64,000 bases of DNA from Chamaecrista fasciculata (Eukaryota; Streptophyta; Magnoliopsida; Fabales; Fabaceae). The notes beneath the pieces are model-generated. The model worked only from the letters and a program-made list of their open reading frames with translations, made no database searches and was not told the DNA's origin. Of this stretch, positions 24,001 through 35,740 are shown one piece after another; positions within the stretch are counted from its first letter, which is position 1, and each line of letters opens with the position of its first letter. Where the stretch lies: assembly GCA_003254925.1 (NCBI GenBank), contig QANZ01002954.1, positions 19,292 through 83,291 on the forward strand, read 5' to 3'. The translations under genes and the position numbers were made by a program.

Positions 24001-24628
24001 CCCAATTTAGTCACAGTCCCACATCTTTCTTTGTTACAGATATGGTCTCATATCTTTAGATCAGGTGCAGAATTGGTCACATATCTTTGGGTCAAGTGGA
24101 ATTAACGGTGGAATATTTTACAAAGATATGAGACACATTCTCCAACTTGACCAAAAGATATAGGAAAAAAATGATATCGGACTAGACTGGGACCTTTTGA
24201 AAAGATATAGGATCAAAACTGCAACGAAAAAGATACAAGACCAAATTGAGAATTGAGCAAAAGATATAGGACCGAATTTACACTTTGACTTATATTTATA
24301 AATGTATATGAGTGTTACTTACCAAAAATCATGACGGGTATATATCTTACCATAACAACTGAGATTACTATATACGTATAAAAATTAATAGTTGACAGTT
24401 TTAAAGAATTTATCTAGTTTTTTCCCAAAATTAAATGGAAGAACCTTGTCCCCATAGAAGTCAAAATTTGGCAAGTTTTTCATCAGTTTTTTCTGATGCA
24501 TTGCGTAGTACACAGCAAATGGTAGCTGCACAATGGCGTAGGCTGCTGATATTACCGCAACGGCAAGCACATACCTGAAATTTTCCAAGGTTTGATTGGT
24601 CAAAAGAAAGAATATAGCTGAATTATGT

Positions 24629-24667
<39 letters not shown>

Positions 24668-27600
24668 GAAAAGAGGAGAGATAAAGATAAACGATAACAA
24701 TAAATTAGATGAATTGAATTACATACTTCAGTATATCTATACTTTAACAAATTCACCCCCAAAGTTTTCAAACAAATGAGAATTAACAAAGAATTTATTC
24801 ATTAAGATTACTAATACACATACCCACTTAGACGTTAGAACTCCTTTAGATTTTTTTTTTTTTTGAAATGAATTATTATTATTTTGTTAAAAATGTATAC
24901 TTCTTAATTTCTAGTTAAAGAAAAAAGTGTTTGGATTGACTTCTTATAACTGAAAAGCATTCTAAAAAACTTTAAAATGTGCGTGCCTTTTTTTCATCGT
25001 AAAAAAAGTAAGTTTTTTTTTTTTTTTTTACTTCTCGAAAAAAAAAACAACCCATGAAGAAGAACTATAATATAATTTGCAACACTGTTATAGATAGGGG
25101 TGAGCGCGGGCTGGGTTGGGGCGGCCTGAGGGAAAATCCCAGCCCAACTCGCGCATCAATCTGCGGGTTGGGTTGGGTTGGGTTTTGTTATTTTTTTATT
25201 TTCAGCCCGAACCAACCCAACCCAAGGGACTGCGGGTTGGGTTGGGTTGAACCCGCGGGTTGACTCTTTTTTTAGAAAAAAAAATTGAAATTTTGCCAAA
25301 AATAAAATTCTGCACAAACTGAAATTTTGAAAGACTAACAATTTAAAGGACTAGCAAATCATACCAGATGCAGTGGAAACCACATCATAAGTGTTAACTT
25401 TTTGAGAGGCTAGAAGATTATAGACCAAAGAAATGGCGTAATTACAAAAACTACTACGAAAAAACTTGTTCGACGATCGACGAGTTTAGTCAATTTTGTG
25501 GTGGTGGTTGACTGTGGCTACTGGCTAAGGAAAGAAGAGGAAGTGAGGAGATCGAACAAGTGAGAGTGAATGGGATTGTGAGGAGGCGGCTGTGTTAAAA
25601 TGAAAAGCCTAGGTTAATTAGGGTAAGTGGCATATTAATATAATATATTATATGTAAATTAATAAAAAAAAATTATATAATATATATATGCGGGCTCAAG
25701 GGTTGGGTTGGGTTGGGTTTACAAACTCTGAACCCGCAACCCAACCCGCATACATGCGGGCTAAAAAATTTTGGACCAAACCAACCCGCGAGCCTGAACC
25801 AACCCAACCCGCAGCTACGGGTTGGGTTGGGTTTTGCGGGTCTGCGGGCTCATTTGCTCACCTCTAGTTATAGACTGAAATTTCATTTACTCCTCTCACA
25901 TATTAAGGGTCAAATTGGTATATGAAAATATTTTCTAAAGTGATTTTTTTTATAAAATAACAAGCGTTTTGTTTAAAAAATACTTTTGAAAAATTATAAA
26001 TAGAATGTTGTTGAAATTATATATTATTTTGTGGATTAGCATTAATTAATTATTCAGTCATTTGTGTTTGTTGATTATGTGACTAATTTAGCAACTATCC
26101 CATTAAGTTGTTAATGTTTACAAAGAGCTTGTTTATCATGGAAACTAATTTATTAACTATTTGAGTATATTTAATATTCTATCCTTTTGGACTAAAGTGT
26201 GATATTGTCTTTTGTTCAAGAGTAGTTTTGTTAGTTTTAATAACTAAGGGAACCCTTTTGCAATTTCATCTAAATATACATAAAGTCTTTATTTGTTTTA
26301 AGTGAAATCGAGAAAGGTGGTTTCTGATATATATGGGTATCCCTTTTGTTCTGAAAATACACACTCTCAGGCTCAGCTTTCAACTCTTGGCATTTTGGCT
26401 CTTTGTGTTTTGATTCTTACTCTTTGAATTTAGTGAGTTGTAGTATTCTTGCTCACCCTTGCAAATGTCTACACCTCCAGGTAAGTGATATTCTTACGCC
26501 CATGTTTAGTTTAGTGATTGGTATAAGAGCCTTAGGTTATAGTTTGGACTCTTTTCTGAAGAAATTTTTAAATATGAAAAACTCTATGGACTAATCTGTA
26601 GTTTTGAATGTCCTCTTTTGTAATGATTTGCACTTCATTTTGCAAACTTTCTCTTTCCCGTTTGAAGCTTCGATTCTTGAAATTTTTTTGGTGAAACACC
26701 ATATATGGTTTATGCGTTTTGTTGTTCGGTAATCATTATTCATATTTGCACTGAAAAATTTGAGACACATGTTATGTTTTTATGAAGCTCTATTTTTTGT
26801 TTCAAACCATAAATTTTTCTCGTTCATTTTTAGTCGTTTCTTGGCATTGTTTTGCAAGATTGATGTTTGGAACTCACGATTTGTCTCACCCTAATGCTTT
26901 TGATGTATTTTTCGTGGCCGAAAATGATGCATTTGGCTGGATTTCGTTTTGCGTTGCAACGGGTCATGTAGACCCGCCGGGTGAGAAAGAAGAGTTAACA
27001 ATGCGCGTGAGATTCGTCCCACGCGCCCTGGCGGCGCATGTGCCTCACGCGTTGGTCCGTTTATCCCAAATTTTGATAGAATGCTCCACTTTCCCTCCTC
27101 TATCCCGTGAGCAATTTTTTGGAATTTATGGAGATCTCTATCTATTTGTTTCTTAATTTCTTAATTTTAAATCTCCTTTTAAATTCATTTATATTCTGTA
27201 TTTTAGGCTAAAACTTTTGGTGCATATCCTACTCACTGTTGTATGTGTTATGTTTTGCACACTTACGGATATAGCATCGTTTGGATTGTCATAAATTCTA
27301 TTTCTCTAAAATTGAAAATTCTTTAAACTTTTATGACTTGAAACTTGTGCACCTAACAGTCTTATATTCACCTATCGTGGATCTGATTACGATGGTGTTT
27401 GTTTGTAATTTTGTTCTATGGTTGTGTTGTGTGTTGGTTATGGATTTATTGTATCAGTAAAACATGATTAATATACAATTGTTGAGAAATAACTGCTTGT
27501 CCATTTCTTGTTAAGAAGACACTTTGTTGATAGTGTTTTATTGTTTCTTGTATCCTATCGCTATGGAGATAATAATAAAATTTTTCTCATAATCCCTTAA

Positions 27601-30600
27601 GTTTTGAATTCATCCTAATATGCATGTTTGCATAGTTGCATAAGCTGACATTCTGGTTGAAACTTAGTTATGTGAATATGTTTGGGCACATAATGTTTCT
27701 TATTTGCCTTATTTATATCAGTTTTTGGTTTTCAACAATTTTCAGTGGTTAAGACGTTGAATGGGACTAATTTCGATAATTGGTATAAGTCCCTCAACAT
27801 GTATCTAACAATTTCCAAAGATGATATGACCATGAGGGAGTCGAAGCCGACAGCCATCACTGAACGGTCTAGTGTTGCTGATAAGACTCATTATAAATTG
27901 TGGCATGAGTCTAACTGTATTTTCCTAACGGTCATGATGTATACTGTTGAGAAGACCATCAGATATAACATCCCCCAAAAGGACAATGCAGTTCACTATC
28001 TAGCAACCATTTGTGAGAAATTTAAGTTTGATAAGGCACAAAAAGCTTATTACCTTTCTCTTGTGGATAGCACACTTTATGATGGTGTGTCAGGAGTGAG
28101 AGAACACGTATTGAAGCTGATCAACTACTACAATAAGACGAAATCTCTGAAAGTTGATTTGGGTGAAGGCTACCTTGTATTTAAGGCTTTGCAATCTCTT
28201 TCGGCAAGGTATTTTGTGTTGAGAACCACTTAAAATTCTCTGGATGCTGAATGGACAGATGATCAGTTACTATCCATAGTGACTCACGAGGAGGAATCCT
28301 TGAAGAAATCCAAGTCACTCCCCCCATTTTGTTAACAATTTCTCTGCGGGTCCATCTAAAAAGACTGAAACTGAGAAGTTTAAAGGAAAGAAAAACAAAA
28401 ACAAGAAGTCGTATGGGCCAAAGAAAGATAACTAGAAAGGTAAAGGCAAGATGAAGAAGCCTTTGGTGGGTGATTGCTTCTATTGCAAGAAATCAGGTCA
28501 TACCATTTCTGAGTGCTTGAAGTTTAAGAACAAGTGTGAGAAGGAAGGTATTCCTTTTCATGGTACTCCTCTAACTCTTGTTTGTCTTGAATCCAATAAT
28601 ATTCAAACTCGTTTTCGAAGGACCCAAAGTGAGAGGGAGAGGTCCATCATCGAAGTGCAGGGAAGTTCTGTTCTAGTTGAATGTGTCAAGACTATGCTTT
28701 AATTTTAGCTTCTAGTCATGAACTTTATCTTTATGATACTGTGTATCTACCCTCCTGGAGTCATTTTTCCACTTCCCCCCTCTGGGCATTTTGCTCTATT
28801 TTTGCAGGAACATGTAATTGATGCTCAGTACACAATGCCTGGAACTCCACAACAAAATGGAGTCATTGAGCGGCATAATTGGACTTTGTTAGACATGGTC
28901 AAGTCTATGATCAGCTACTCCACTTTGCCAAAATTTCTGTGGGGTCAGCCTTAAGACAACAACTTATATCCTTAAGCAAGTCCCATGCAAGTCAATGGAG
29001 AAAACACCTTATGAGCTTTTCACAGGAAATAAAGCTAGTCTTAGACACTTTCATGTATGGGGTTGTAAGGCAGAGGTGAGGCTGTATAATCCAAACTTAA
29101 GAAGCTTGATTCTAGAATTGTCACAGGATTGTTTATTGGTTATTGTACAGGGTCTAGAGGATGCAGATTTTATTGTCCTAATCACTTGATTACAGTGATT
29201 GAATTTAATAGGCGTTTTATTTTGAGGATGACTTAGACAGTGGGAGTAATGCACCCAGAGTCATTAATCTGCATAATGAGGATACCTCATTACCATTATC
29301 ATCTCATCCCTCATTGTTTATTGTTCCTAATTCCACTTTAGATCAGAGAAATGAGGATGATATGCTTGTTAAAAACCCTGTTGATCCTGTTACTATTTCT
29401 AAAAGGGAGGAATCTACTGATATTTTGGGACTATCACAGAGAAGTAGAAGGTGTTCAATTCCTTATGACTACATTGTCTACCTACAAGAATTTGAATATG
29501 ATGTTGTTGATGGCACAAATCCTATTTCTTTTGAAGAAGCTATGTCTAGCCCTCATTCAGCCAAATGGTTGGAAGCCATGAATGATGAGATCAAGTTGAT
29601 GTATCACAATGTTGTATGGAAACTAATAGAGTTGCCTTATGGTTGTAAACCAGTTGGATTCAAGTGGGTGTTTAAGACCAAACGACGTGCAAAAGGTGAA
29701 GTTGAAAGGTACAAATTTAGACTTGTAGCCGAAGGTTATAATCAGATAAGTATTTAGACTTATCATAGGACTTGTTGCACAGTTTAACCTTGAACTTCAC
29801 CAAATGGATGTCAAGGCAACATTTCTAAACGGTGATTTGATTAAGGATGTTTATATGTTGCAGCCAGATGGATTTTCTGTGACTAGGAAAGAGCACCAGT
29901 GTGCAAGCTGAGTAAATCCTTCTATGGACTTGAACAAGCCTCAAGACAATGGTACTTGAAGTTTGATCAAATAGTCATCTCTATCGGCTTCATTGAAAAT
30001 TTGATTGATCATTGTATTTATCAAAAATTTGATGGAAACATTTTTGTCATTCTTGTGTTGTATGTTGATGACATACTATTGACTAGTAACTCAGTATCTA
30101 TGTTGAATGATACAAAACTTGCATTATCTAGCCACTTTGATATGAAAGATCTCAGTTAAGCTTCCTATGTCTTGGGAATTAGAATTCATCATGATAAATC
30201 ATGTGGAATTCTCGGTTTATCTCAAGAAAATTATATTGAACGATTGTTCAAGAAATTCAACATGCATACTTGTAATCCATGTTCTGCACCTGTTCAAAAA
30301 GGTGAGAAGCTGTCTAAATCATCTTGTCCTAAGGATGATGATTCAAAGACTGTTATGGACAAAGTTTCATATGCTTCTACTATTGGCGGTCTTATGTATG
30401 CATTAGTATGCAAAGGCCTAATATTGCTTATTTTGTTGGTGTGATTGGCAGGTACTTGAGCAATCTTGGTCCTAAAACATTATGTATGCTCTAGTATACA
30501 CACATCTTGTTTTTTACTCATTTTGTTGATGTGTCTTAGTAGGTGTTTGAGCAATCCTAGTCCTAATCATTAGAGGGCAGTAAAGAAAGTTATGAAGTAC

Positions 30601-33600
30601 CTCCAAGGGACAAAGTATTACATGCTTACAAACAAGAAATCTGAACCACTTGAAATAGTGGGGTACTATGACTCGGACTTTGGTTCTTGTGTGGATGATC
30701 GCAAATCCACTTATGGATACATCTTTATGATGTCTGGAGGGGTTGTGTTCGCAAAAAAGTTGCAAGCAATCAATATTAACCACCTCCACTATGGAGGCAA
30801 AGTATATTGCTTGCTATGAAGCCACACTTCAGACCATATGGTTAAGGATGTTGGAGATTGTGCCCTAGGGCCAATCATTTTATAGATATGTTGAGAACAT
30901 ATCAATTAATTTATGGAGATAAATTAATGGTTATCATATTATTAGCATGTTNGTTCTTGTGGGGAATTCTCATGCGCCACCTTTTGGAGTTTGGATCAAG
31001 AAGGAGTTCTTGAGTTCAAATGCACTGTAGATTGGTCCCTAGTTCTTTTGGGGAAAAGAACTGAAGGCTAGCACCTTGGTGCCCGAAGAAACTGTTCGTG
31101 TGGATTACTGGCAGAGGGAGAACGCTGGGAGTGGGCTCCTTGGACACGCCTTGTACAACCAATCGATTGAAACTCGTGAGGTATACCACTATCTATAAAA
31201 GTTTTAAATTCTACTAGCGGATCCGTTCGGGAATTTTAGGACCTAGCGTGTTTTATTTTAATTTTATATTTGCTTCCGCTGCGTTAGGCGCCTACAATTC
31301 CCAACAAAGGATTGGCATGCATCTTATTCATTCTATATCTAAACCGCTAACCATATATTGTGATAGCTCATCTGCTGTTTGCTTTTCTCAAAGTCACTGA
31401 ATTTTAAATCGTACTAAGCATTTTGATGTTAAGTACTTATTTGTTAGAGAAAAGATTTTGGAATCTCATATTTGTATGATTCACATTTCCGGTGAACATA
31501 TACTAGCAAATTCATTGACTAAAGGCTTGCCTGTGGGGGTCTTCAAAGGTCATGTTACCCATATGAGTATTGTTGAGAATCTTGATGTAGCCTTAATCTA
31601 GTGGGAGTCTAGAATGGTTTTGGCAGATTATGTTATATTTGTCTTATAGTGACTCTTATTGTCTTTTTGTGATCTTTAATATTCAAATGCTCAAATCTTT
31701 TTCCTGATATCGCTAGTTTCCTATCGGATTTAGTGGGCTGTATAATATCATTTGTTTCTCTATCGGATTCAATGATATGTGTGTTTAAACTGATATGATA
31801 TGTATGTTTGTTTATCTTGTTATCACAGTTCAACAAATTTTGATGGATTGATTTGATGATTGACTAATGCTATTCAAGTGGGAGATTGTTGGAATTATAT
31901 ATTATTGTGTGGATTAGCATTAATTAATTATTTTTTCAGTCATTTGTGTTTGTTGATTAGGTGACTAATTTAGCAAATTATGAATATTTTAGATACAATT
32001 TTGTTTAATTGTGGTAATCAGTTATGGGTTTGATTATCCACAAGCCTCACACGACCGGGCAAAGAACCTCAACTCACGTCCAAGGAGTATTAATTAACAA
32101 CTATCCCATTAAGTTGCTAATGTTTACAAAGAGCCTATTTATCATGGAAACTATTTTATTAACTATTTAATTATATTTAATGTTCTATCCTTTTGGACTA
32201 AAGTGTGATATTGTCTTTTGTTCAGGAGTAGTTTTGTTATTTTTAATAACTAAGGGGACCATTTTACAATTTTACCTAAGTATATATAAAGTCTTTATTT
32301 GTTTTAAGTGAAACCGAGAAATGTGGTTTTTGGTATATATGGATATCCCTTTTGTTATGAAAATACACACTCTCATTCTCAACTTTCAACTCTCGGCATT
32401 TTTGCTCTTTGTGCTTTGATTCTTCCTCTTTGGATTTAGTGAGTTGTAGTATTCTTGCTCACCATTGCAAATGTCTACACCTCCAATTAAGTGATATTCG
32501 TAATTTCCCATTTTTAGTTTAGCAAATACTTCATTTAAAAAAAACATTCAAAATAAATGGGCTCTTATGTTTGTTTTTTTTTTTTTGTTGGTAGGGAATG
32601 AACCAGCACTCTTATTTACCTGTTTGTGTTTTTTTTTAGAAAGAAAGTTTAAATGAGGATTTATAGAGATACTTATAAATCTCCTACAAACAAGACTTTC
32701 ACACTAATAGCAATAATAAAACTCACAATCTTATGAGTTATAAATTAGCTCTTTACTAATTGAACCAATTTTGTTGTCATTTGTTTGTCTATTTGATTTA
32801 AATGTTTATGACGTAAAATGGACGTAAAATGGAAGCAGAATTAGGTTACACTAAAAACTGACGATGCTTGGGCCAAAACAAAACAAAAATGATGTAATTG
32901 TGCATAAATGAATTGATGCAGTATACATTTATATATTGTTCAAAACTTCAAATTGGTTCCAATTGTATAGGGTAAATTTCAAACTAGTCCTAAATATTTC
33001 ATTTGTTTCAGATTAGTCTTACATATTTGTATAATTTCTCAAATTGGTGTAAAACATATTTTCAAGAATATGTAATTTGACCTTATTTTTGCTAATAGTC
33101 TCAATTTGACAAAGACATAAATTTTCAAGAATTAACACAGTTTCAAAGTCATTGCATTTAAACTTGAAATGAGTAAGATATGATTAACTTCACTTATATG
33201 GCTGTGAAATGTATGATCTACTTTCGAGATTTAATTTGACCTTATTTATTGACGATCCCAACTAGAGTTGTCAAAACGAGCATGTGCCCGCTCAGCCCGC
33301 TCGCTAAATGTTCAGGCTTGGACATATAAAAAAAATAGGCCTGTTTAAAAACGGGCCTAAATGGGTTGGCTTGTTTAACCCGCGGGGTAAATGGGTATGG
33401 ACGAGCTAGCCCACGGGCCGCCCATGTATATTTTTTATTTATTTTTTATAAAATATAATTATTTTAAAGGTTTTTTATATATATTTTGTATATATTTTTA
33501 TCTAAATATTGTTATTTGTATATTATCTTCTCATATTTTTTAAAAATTAAAATTTTCAAATAATAAATTAATTTTAAGAGTAAAATAAATTTTATATAAA

Positions 33601-34352
33601 TTTTATCTTATTATAAAATCAAATAATTGTATAGTTATAATTAATATACAAATGAAAATAAAAAAATATTTTAGTTAGTTTACAAGTTTCATAGTATCTT
33701 TTTTTATCTTTCATCATATTATTATTATTTTATAAAACTTTAATCTAAAAAAAACATTATAAATAAAGTGTTGGCCTGCAGGCCGACCGGTTAATCCGCA
33801 GGCTAACACAGGCGGGTTTGGACATGTAAAAATTAGCCCTTTATAAATGGGCTAGCCTGCCCGCCCCATTTAAAAGAAGGTCTGTGATAAGTTTGGGCGA
33901 ATCTGGGCGGGTCGGCCCGTTTTGACACCCTTACCCAACTAGCTCGATAGAGAAAGTAACTAACTCACAGATCTAAATTTATCACATTTGAACTTAAAAT
34001 GAGAGAGATATGACTACATATTCATTAGTTGGGACCAATTTGAAAATTTATAAAAAAAATATATATGATCAATCTGAAACAAATGAAATACTTATGATTA
34101 ATTTAAAATCTACCTAATATATCTGGGATTAATTTGAGATTTTGATCAGGTCAAAAAATTTTGAGATGGTTCAATATTTTCCATAGTTCATACATACCTG
34201 AAAGCTATAACATCTTGGAATCTCAACTTGGTATTTAAACCATCATTAAACTCGACATTGTCAGTGACAACTAAGGCCAGAGATGTTACTGAGGCAGCCA
34301 GAGCAAGGATCCTAAGCAAAAGCACAGAAATGGCGACACCTTGGGAAGCCAT
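21094..34352 (-). CDS. CASPL4D1: CASP-like membrane protein, CASPL4D type (three exons)
   Basis: Exons 34352-34198, 24574-24445 and 21327-21094 join with GT-AG junctions and consistent phases (2, then 0) into 172 aa starting MASQGVAISV. This is the usual length for the family. Four membrane helices are visible: about residues 7-29 (with the family's conserved Arg, R14), 53-76, 96-115 and 145-167. FDFYGDK (89-95), split from VISLLLATG by intron 2, carries the Asp typical of helix 3. The segments FQDVIAFRYVLAVAVI and FDFYGDKVISLLLATG match CASP-like 4D proteins. The family relates to the Casparian strip scaffold proteins and MARVEL proteins; 4D members sit in the plasma membrane and their exact job is unclear. 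The gene spans 13.3 kb for 519 coding bases, because intron 1 (9.6 kb) and intron 2 (3.1 kb) are filled with transposons. Every junction is intact, so it is probably functional. Confidence 0.93.
21404..21812. mobile_element. Mutator-like inverted-repeat element in CASP-like intron 2
   Basis: Left end tgatcaaagtgcactttt and right end gcactttgactta are inverted, and both arms carry repeated atctttgggtcagg or its complement. The same family recurs at 23963-24292 and 34583-35068. It lies between exons 2 and 3 of the CASP-like gene, 77 bp upstream of the exon 3 acceptor. No clear target duplication. Confidence 0.55.
22099..22438. repeat. Tandem array, about three units of 130 bp, each ending in a T tract
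   Basis: The block starting aaagagttgtagagttagtg appears at about 22136, 22264 and 22397. Units one and two run through caaataaattaaacttg-type sequence; the first lacks the T tract and the next two are separated by T tracts of different length followed by gaacc. Units are nearly identical, so the amplification is recent. Confidence 0.75.
22523..22762. mobile_element. Small inverted-repeat element
   Basis: AGAGTAAACTAACAATTCGG on the left is mirrored by the complement of a near-identical end at about 22742-22762. It is 240 bp and non-coding. Flanks are T-rich on both sides, so a target duplication cannot be read with certainty. Confidence 0.5.
22790..23740. mobile_element. Nested pair of inverted-repeat elements
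   Basis: The outer arms (22790-22990 and 23550-23740) are inverted copies with words such as ttgatgtta and taggggtataattga. Inside lies a second element, about 23018-23530, whose arms both contain ttcactttggtaccctgta or its complement over some 200 bp. A later element therefore landed inside an earlier one, within CASP-like intron 2. No protein is encoded. Confidence 0.6.
23963..24292. mobile_element. Mutator-like inverted-repeat element
   Basis: Left arm starts gtgtacttttggtcccatatc, and the right arm ends gaatttacactttgactta. Same family as 21404-21812. It lies 150 bp beyond the donor of CASP-like exon 2. Confidence 0.55.
24633..24662. repeat. TA dinucleotide microsatellite
   Basis: About 15 uninterrupted TA units in intron 1 of the CASP-like gene, 60 bp upstream of the exon 2 acceptor. 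Confidence 0.85.
25095..25866. mobile_element. hAT-like element, family C (GGGTTGGGTT words)
   Basis: 772 bp flanked by a perfect 8-bp target duplication, gttataga (25087-25094 and 25867-25874). Ends are TAGGGGTGAGC and the complement of TAGAGGTGAGC. Both subterminal zones are arrays of gggttgggtt and gcgggtt words, and the centre is AT-rich with no transposase. It lies in intron 1 of the CASP-like gene, just before the copia element. Confidence 0.88.
26009..26512 (+). repeat. Left LTR of the copia element
   Basis: Begins TGTTGAAATTATATATT and matches the right LTR at 31887, apart from scattered substitutions and the lack of about 120 bp present in the right LTR after tttagcaa. Confidence 0.8.
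26518..26532 (+). promoter_or_regulatory. Primer-binding site of the copia element
   Basis: TTGGTATAAGAGC differs by one base from the tggtatcagagc typical of plant copia elements primed by initiator tRNA-Met, and it lies just inside the left LTR. Confidence 0.6.
27745..28702 (+). pseudogene. Copia gag remnant with zinc knuckle
   Basis: An open stretch 27745-28233 reads LNGTNFDNWYKSLNMYLTIS and further, the usual copia gag opening, then hits a stop. A second piece from 28451 carries a CCHC zinc knuckle (CFYCKKSGHTISEC, spacing C-x2-C-x4-H-x4-C), the nucleic-acid-binding motif of gag. The two are separated by a stop and frameshift. The protease and the catalytic part of integrase that should follow are missing, deleted between about 28640 and 28810. 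Confidence 0.8.
28805..31600 (+). pseudogene. Copia pol remnant (integrase C-part, reverse transcriptase, RNase H)
   Basis: In several frames: integrase C-terminal part (MPGTPQQNGVIERHNWTLLD at about 28840), a following EKTPYELFTGNKASLRHFHVWGC segment, reverse transcriptase start (PVGFKWVFKTKRRAKGEVER near 29650), LSKSFYGLEQASRQWYLKF (29905), the catalytic YVDDILL motif (30060) and RNase H pieces (30590-30820, and 31320-31600 with TIYCDSSSAV and NSLTKGLP). At least five stops or frameshifts break it, and a solo LTR splits the RNase H part. The order of domains, with integrase before reverse transcriptase, is that of Ty1/copia. It cannot be active. Confidence 0.85.
30849..31306 (+). mobile_element. 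Nested solo LTR of a second retroelement family
   Basis: 458 bp with TGTTGG/CCAACA termini and a perfect 5-bp target duplication AAGGA (30844-30848 and 31307-31311), inserted in the copia RNase H region. A TATA-like ctataaaag lies near 31193. No internal region is left, so two LTRs of a full element recombined after insertion. A single N (30952) lies within it. The same LTR family begins again at about 63959. Confidence 0.9.
31887..32521 (+). repeat. Right LTR of the copia element
   Basis: Starts TGTTGGAATTATATATT after a purine tract. Compared with the left LTR it has about 120 extra bases at 31977-32098, bordered by short caa repeats. Confidence 0.8.
33265..33933. mobile_element. hAT-like element, family E (GCCCGC words)
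   Basis: 669 bp flanked by the 8-bp direct repeat cccaacta (33257-33264 and 33934-33941). Inner terminal sequence GTTGTCAAAACG is mirrored by CGTTTTGACACCC. Subterminal zones are rich in gcccgc, gggcc and gcggg words around an AT-rich core. It lies in intron 1 of the CASP-like gene, 265 bp beyond the exon 1 donor. Confidence 0.75.
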
Positions 34353-34582
34353 AATGCTTAATTTATGTCTTCTTCAATAATGAGATATATCAAATCGATG
34401 ATCTTTTTCCCTAATTAATCAACTCTCTTCCCTATGCTTGTTCTTAATTGCTTACATAAGATTTCGAAGAAGCCCTTTTTATTTTATTCGAAAAATCCGA
34501 ACAGAATTTAAGCTGGCTTATTGGGTTGTCTCTGTCCTATTCGTCGTATTTTCCAATGGGCTTTTTTTTTATTGTTGGTAAA

Positions 34583-35068
34583 AATGTACTTTTGGTCACA
34601 TAACCTTTGTTCAGGTTTCAATTTGGTCTTATATCTTTTATGCTGCATTTTCTTTATCACATATCTTTTGGTCAGGTGCAGAATTGGTTCATATCTTTTT
34701 TTATTGTAGATTTGGTTACATATCTTTTATGTTGCATTTTGTCACGTATCTTTTAGTCAGGGGCAAAATTGATCCATATTTTTTGTTGTTGTACTCATAT
34801 CTTTATAAAAAGTTTCACCGTTAGTCTCACAATGTGAAACCGTTTGCAAAGATATGAGACCAATTCTATAACCTAATCAAAAGATATGAGATCAAATTTA
34901 CAACCTGACCAAAACATATGCGACCAAAAGTATAACAAAAATTATACGGGACTAAATTGATACCTGAATAAAATATATAGGACAAAAAATATAACAAAAA
35001 ATATGGGATCAAATTGAAATTTAAGCAAAAGATATGAGACTAAAAATGTATTTTGATCATTTTGTTTT
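34583..35068. mobile_element. Mutator-like inverted-repeat element upstream of the CASP-like gene
   Basis: Arms with atgtacttttggtcaca on the left and the complement on the right, same family as 21404 and 23963. It lies 231 bp upstream of the CASP-like start codon and so probably within or next to the promoter. Confidence 0.5.
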
Positions 35069-35399
35069 TATCAATTTTATTTGTGTGTAGTGTATGAAAA
35101 CGAGCGGCTGCAGGCTAAAAGCCTTGGATCTAACGATCATTCCACATGACGTACCGTCCTAACTACAAAGTGAATTGAAGAATGAGTCGTCATGTGCTTT
35201 AAATTATCCGAATGTTTCTTCATTTCTGAAAAAACAAATATTAATTTGATAACATTTATACTCTCGTAAAAGAATGCAAACTAATACCTACCATTAAAGG
35301 GGTTATTAATGACTTCTCTAACAGCTATTCGGACGGTTTGGATGATTTGATGCTCTATTATTATTTTTTTTTTTTCTGTTTAAGAGAACTAACACAAAT

Positions 35400-35740
35400 G
35401 GCCTCTTTGGGATCTCAACCCATTTCATGTGGTGAAATGAGATGAAATGATAGATTGATGTTTGGGTGGTTTGAGAGAAAATGATGTTAAATATGATGTG
35501 AAATTATAAAAATGGTATGTAATGATTGTGGTTGGTTGAAATAGGTTGATGGAATTGGTAAGAAATAATGAAATGAAATTGAGATAATAAAATAAAATGA
35601 TAGGTGTTTGGTTGTGATTTGAATGGAATAATATGGAAATGAAATCTTGGAATTTGTGCTAATGATAAATTTTGGAATGGTGGTTTGAGGTCTATTTCAA
35701 ATGAGATGATGAGACCAAAATGCAAATAACATGAGAATTA
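35400..35740. mobile_element. MITE with ATGTAATGATTGTGG core
   Basis: Starts near ggcctctttgggatct and contains the core word also found at about 19450 and 44670. The rest is ATGAAATG-rich. Ends and target duplication are not clear. Confidence 0.35.

Larger units (their letters stand above)
26009..32521 (+). mobile_element. Decayed Ty1/copia retrotransposon with two LTRs
   Basis: About 6.5 kb inside intron 1 of the CASP-like gene, in the opposite orientation. LTRs at 26009-26512 and 31887-32521 align along their length. A primer-binding-like site (ttggtataagagc, near the usual copia tRNA-Met complement) follows the left LTR, and a purine tract (caagtgggaga) precedes the right one. Gag and pol remain only in pieces with many stops. 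A 5-bp target duplication could not be confirmed. A solo LTR of another family is nested within it. Confidence 0.85.
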
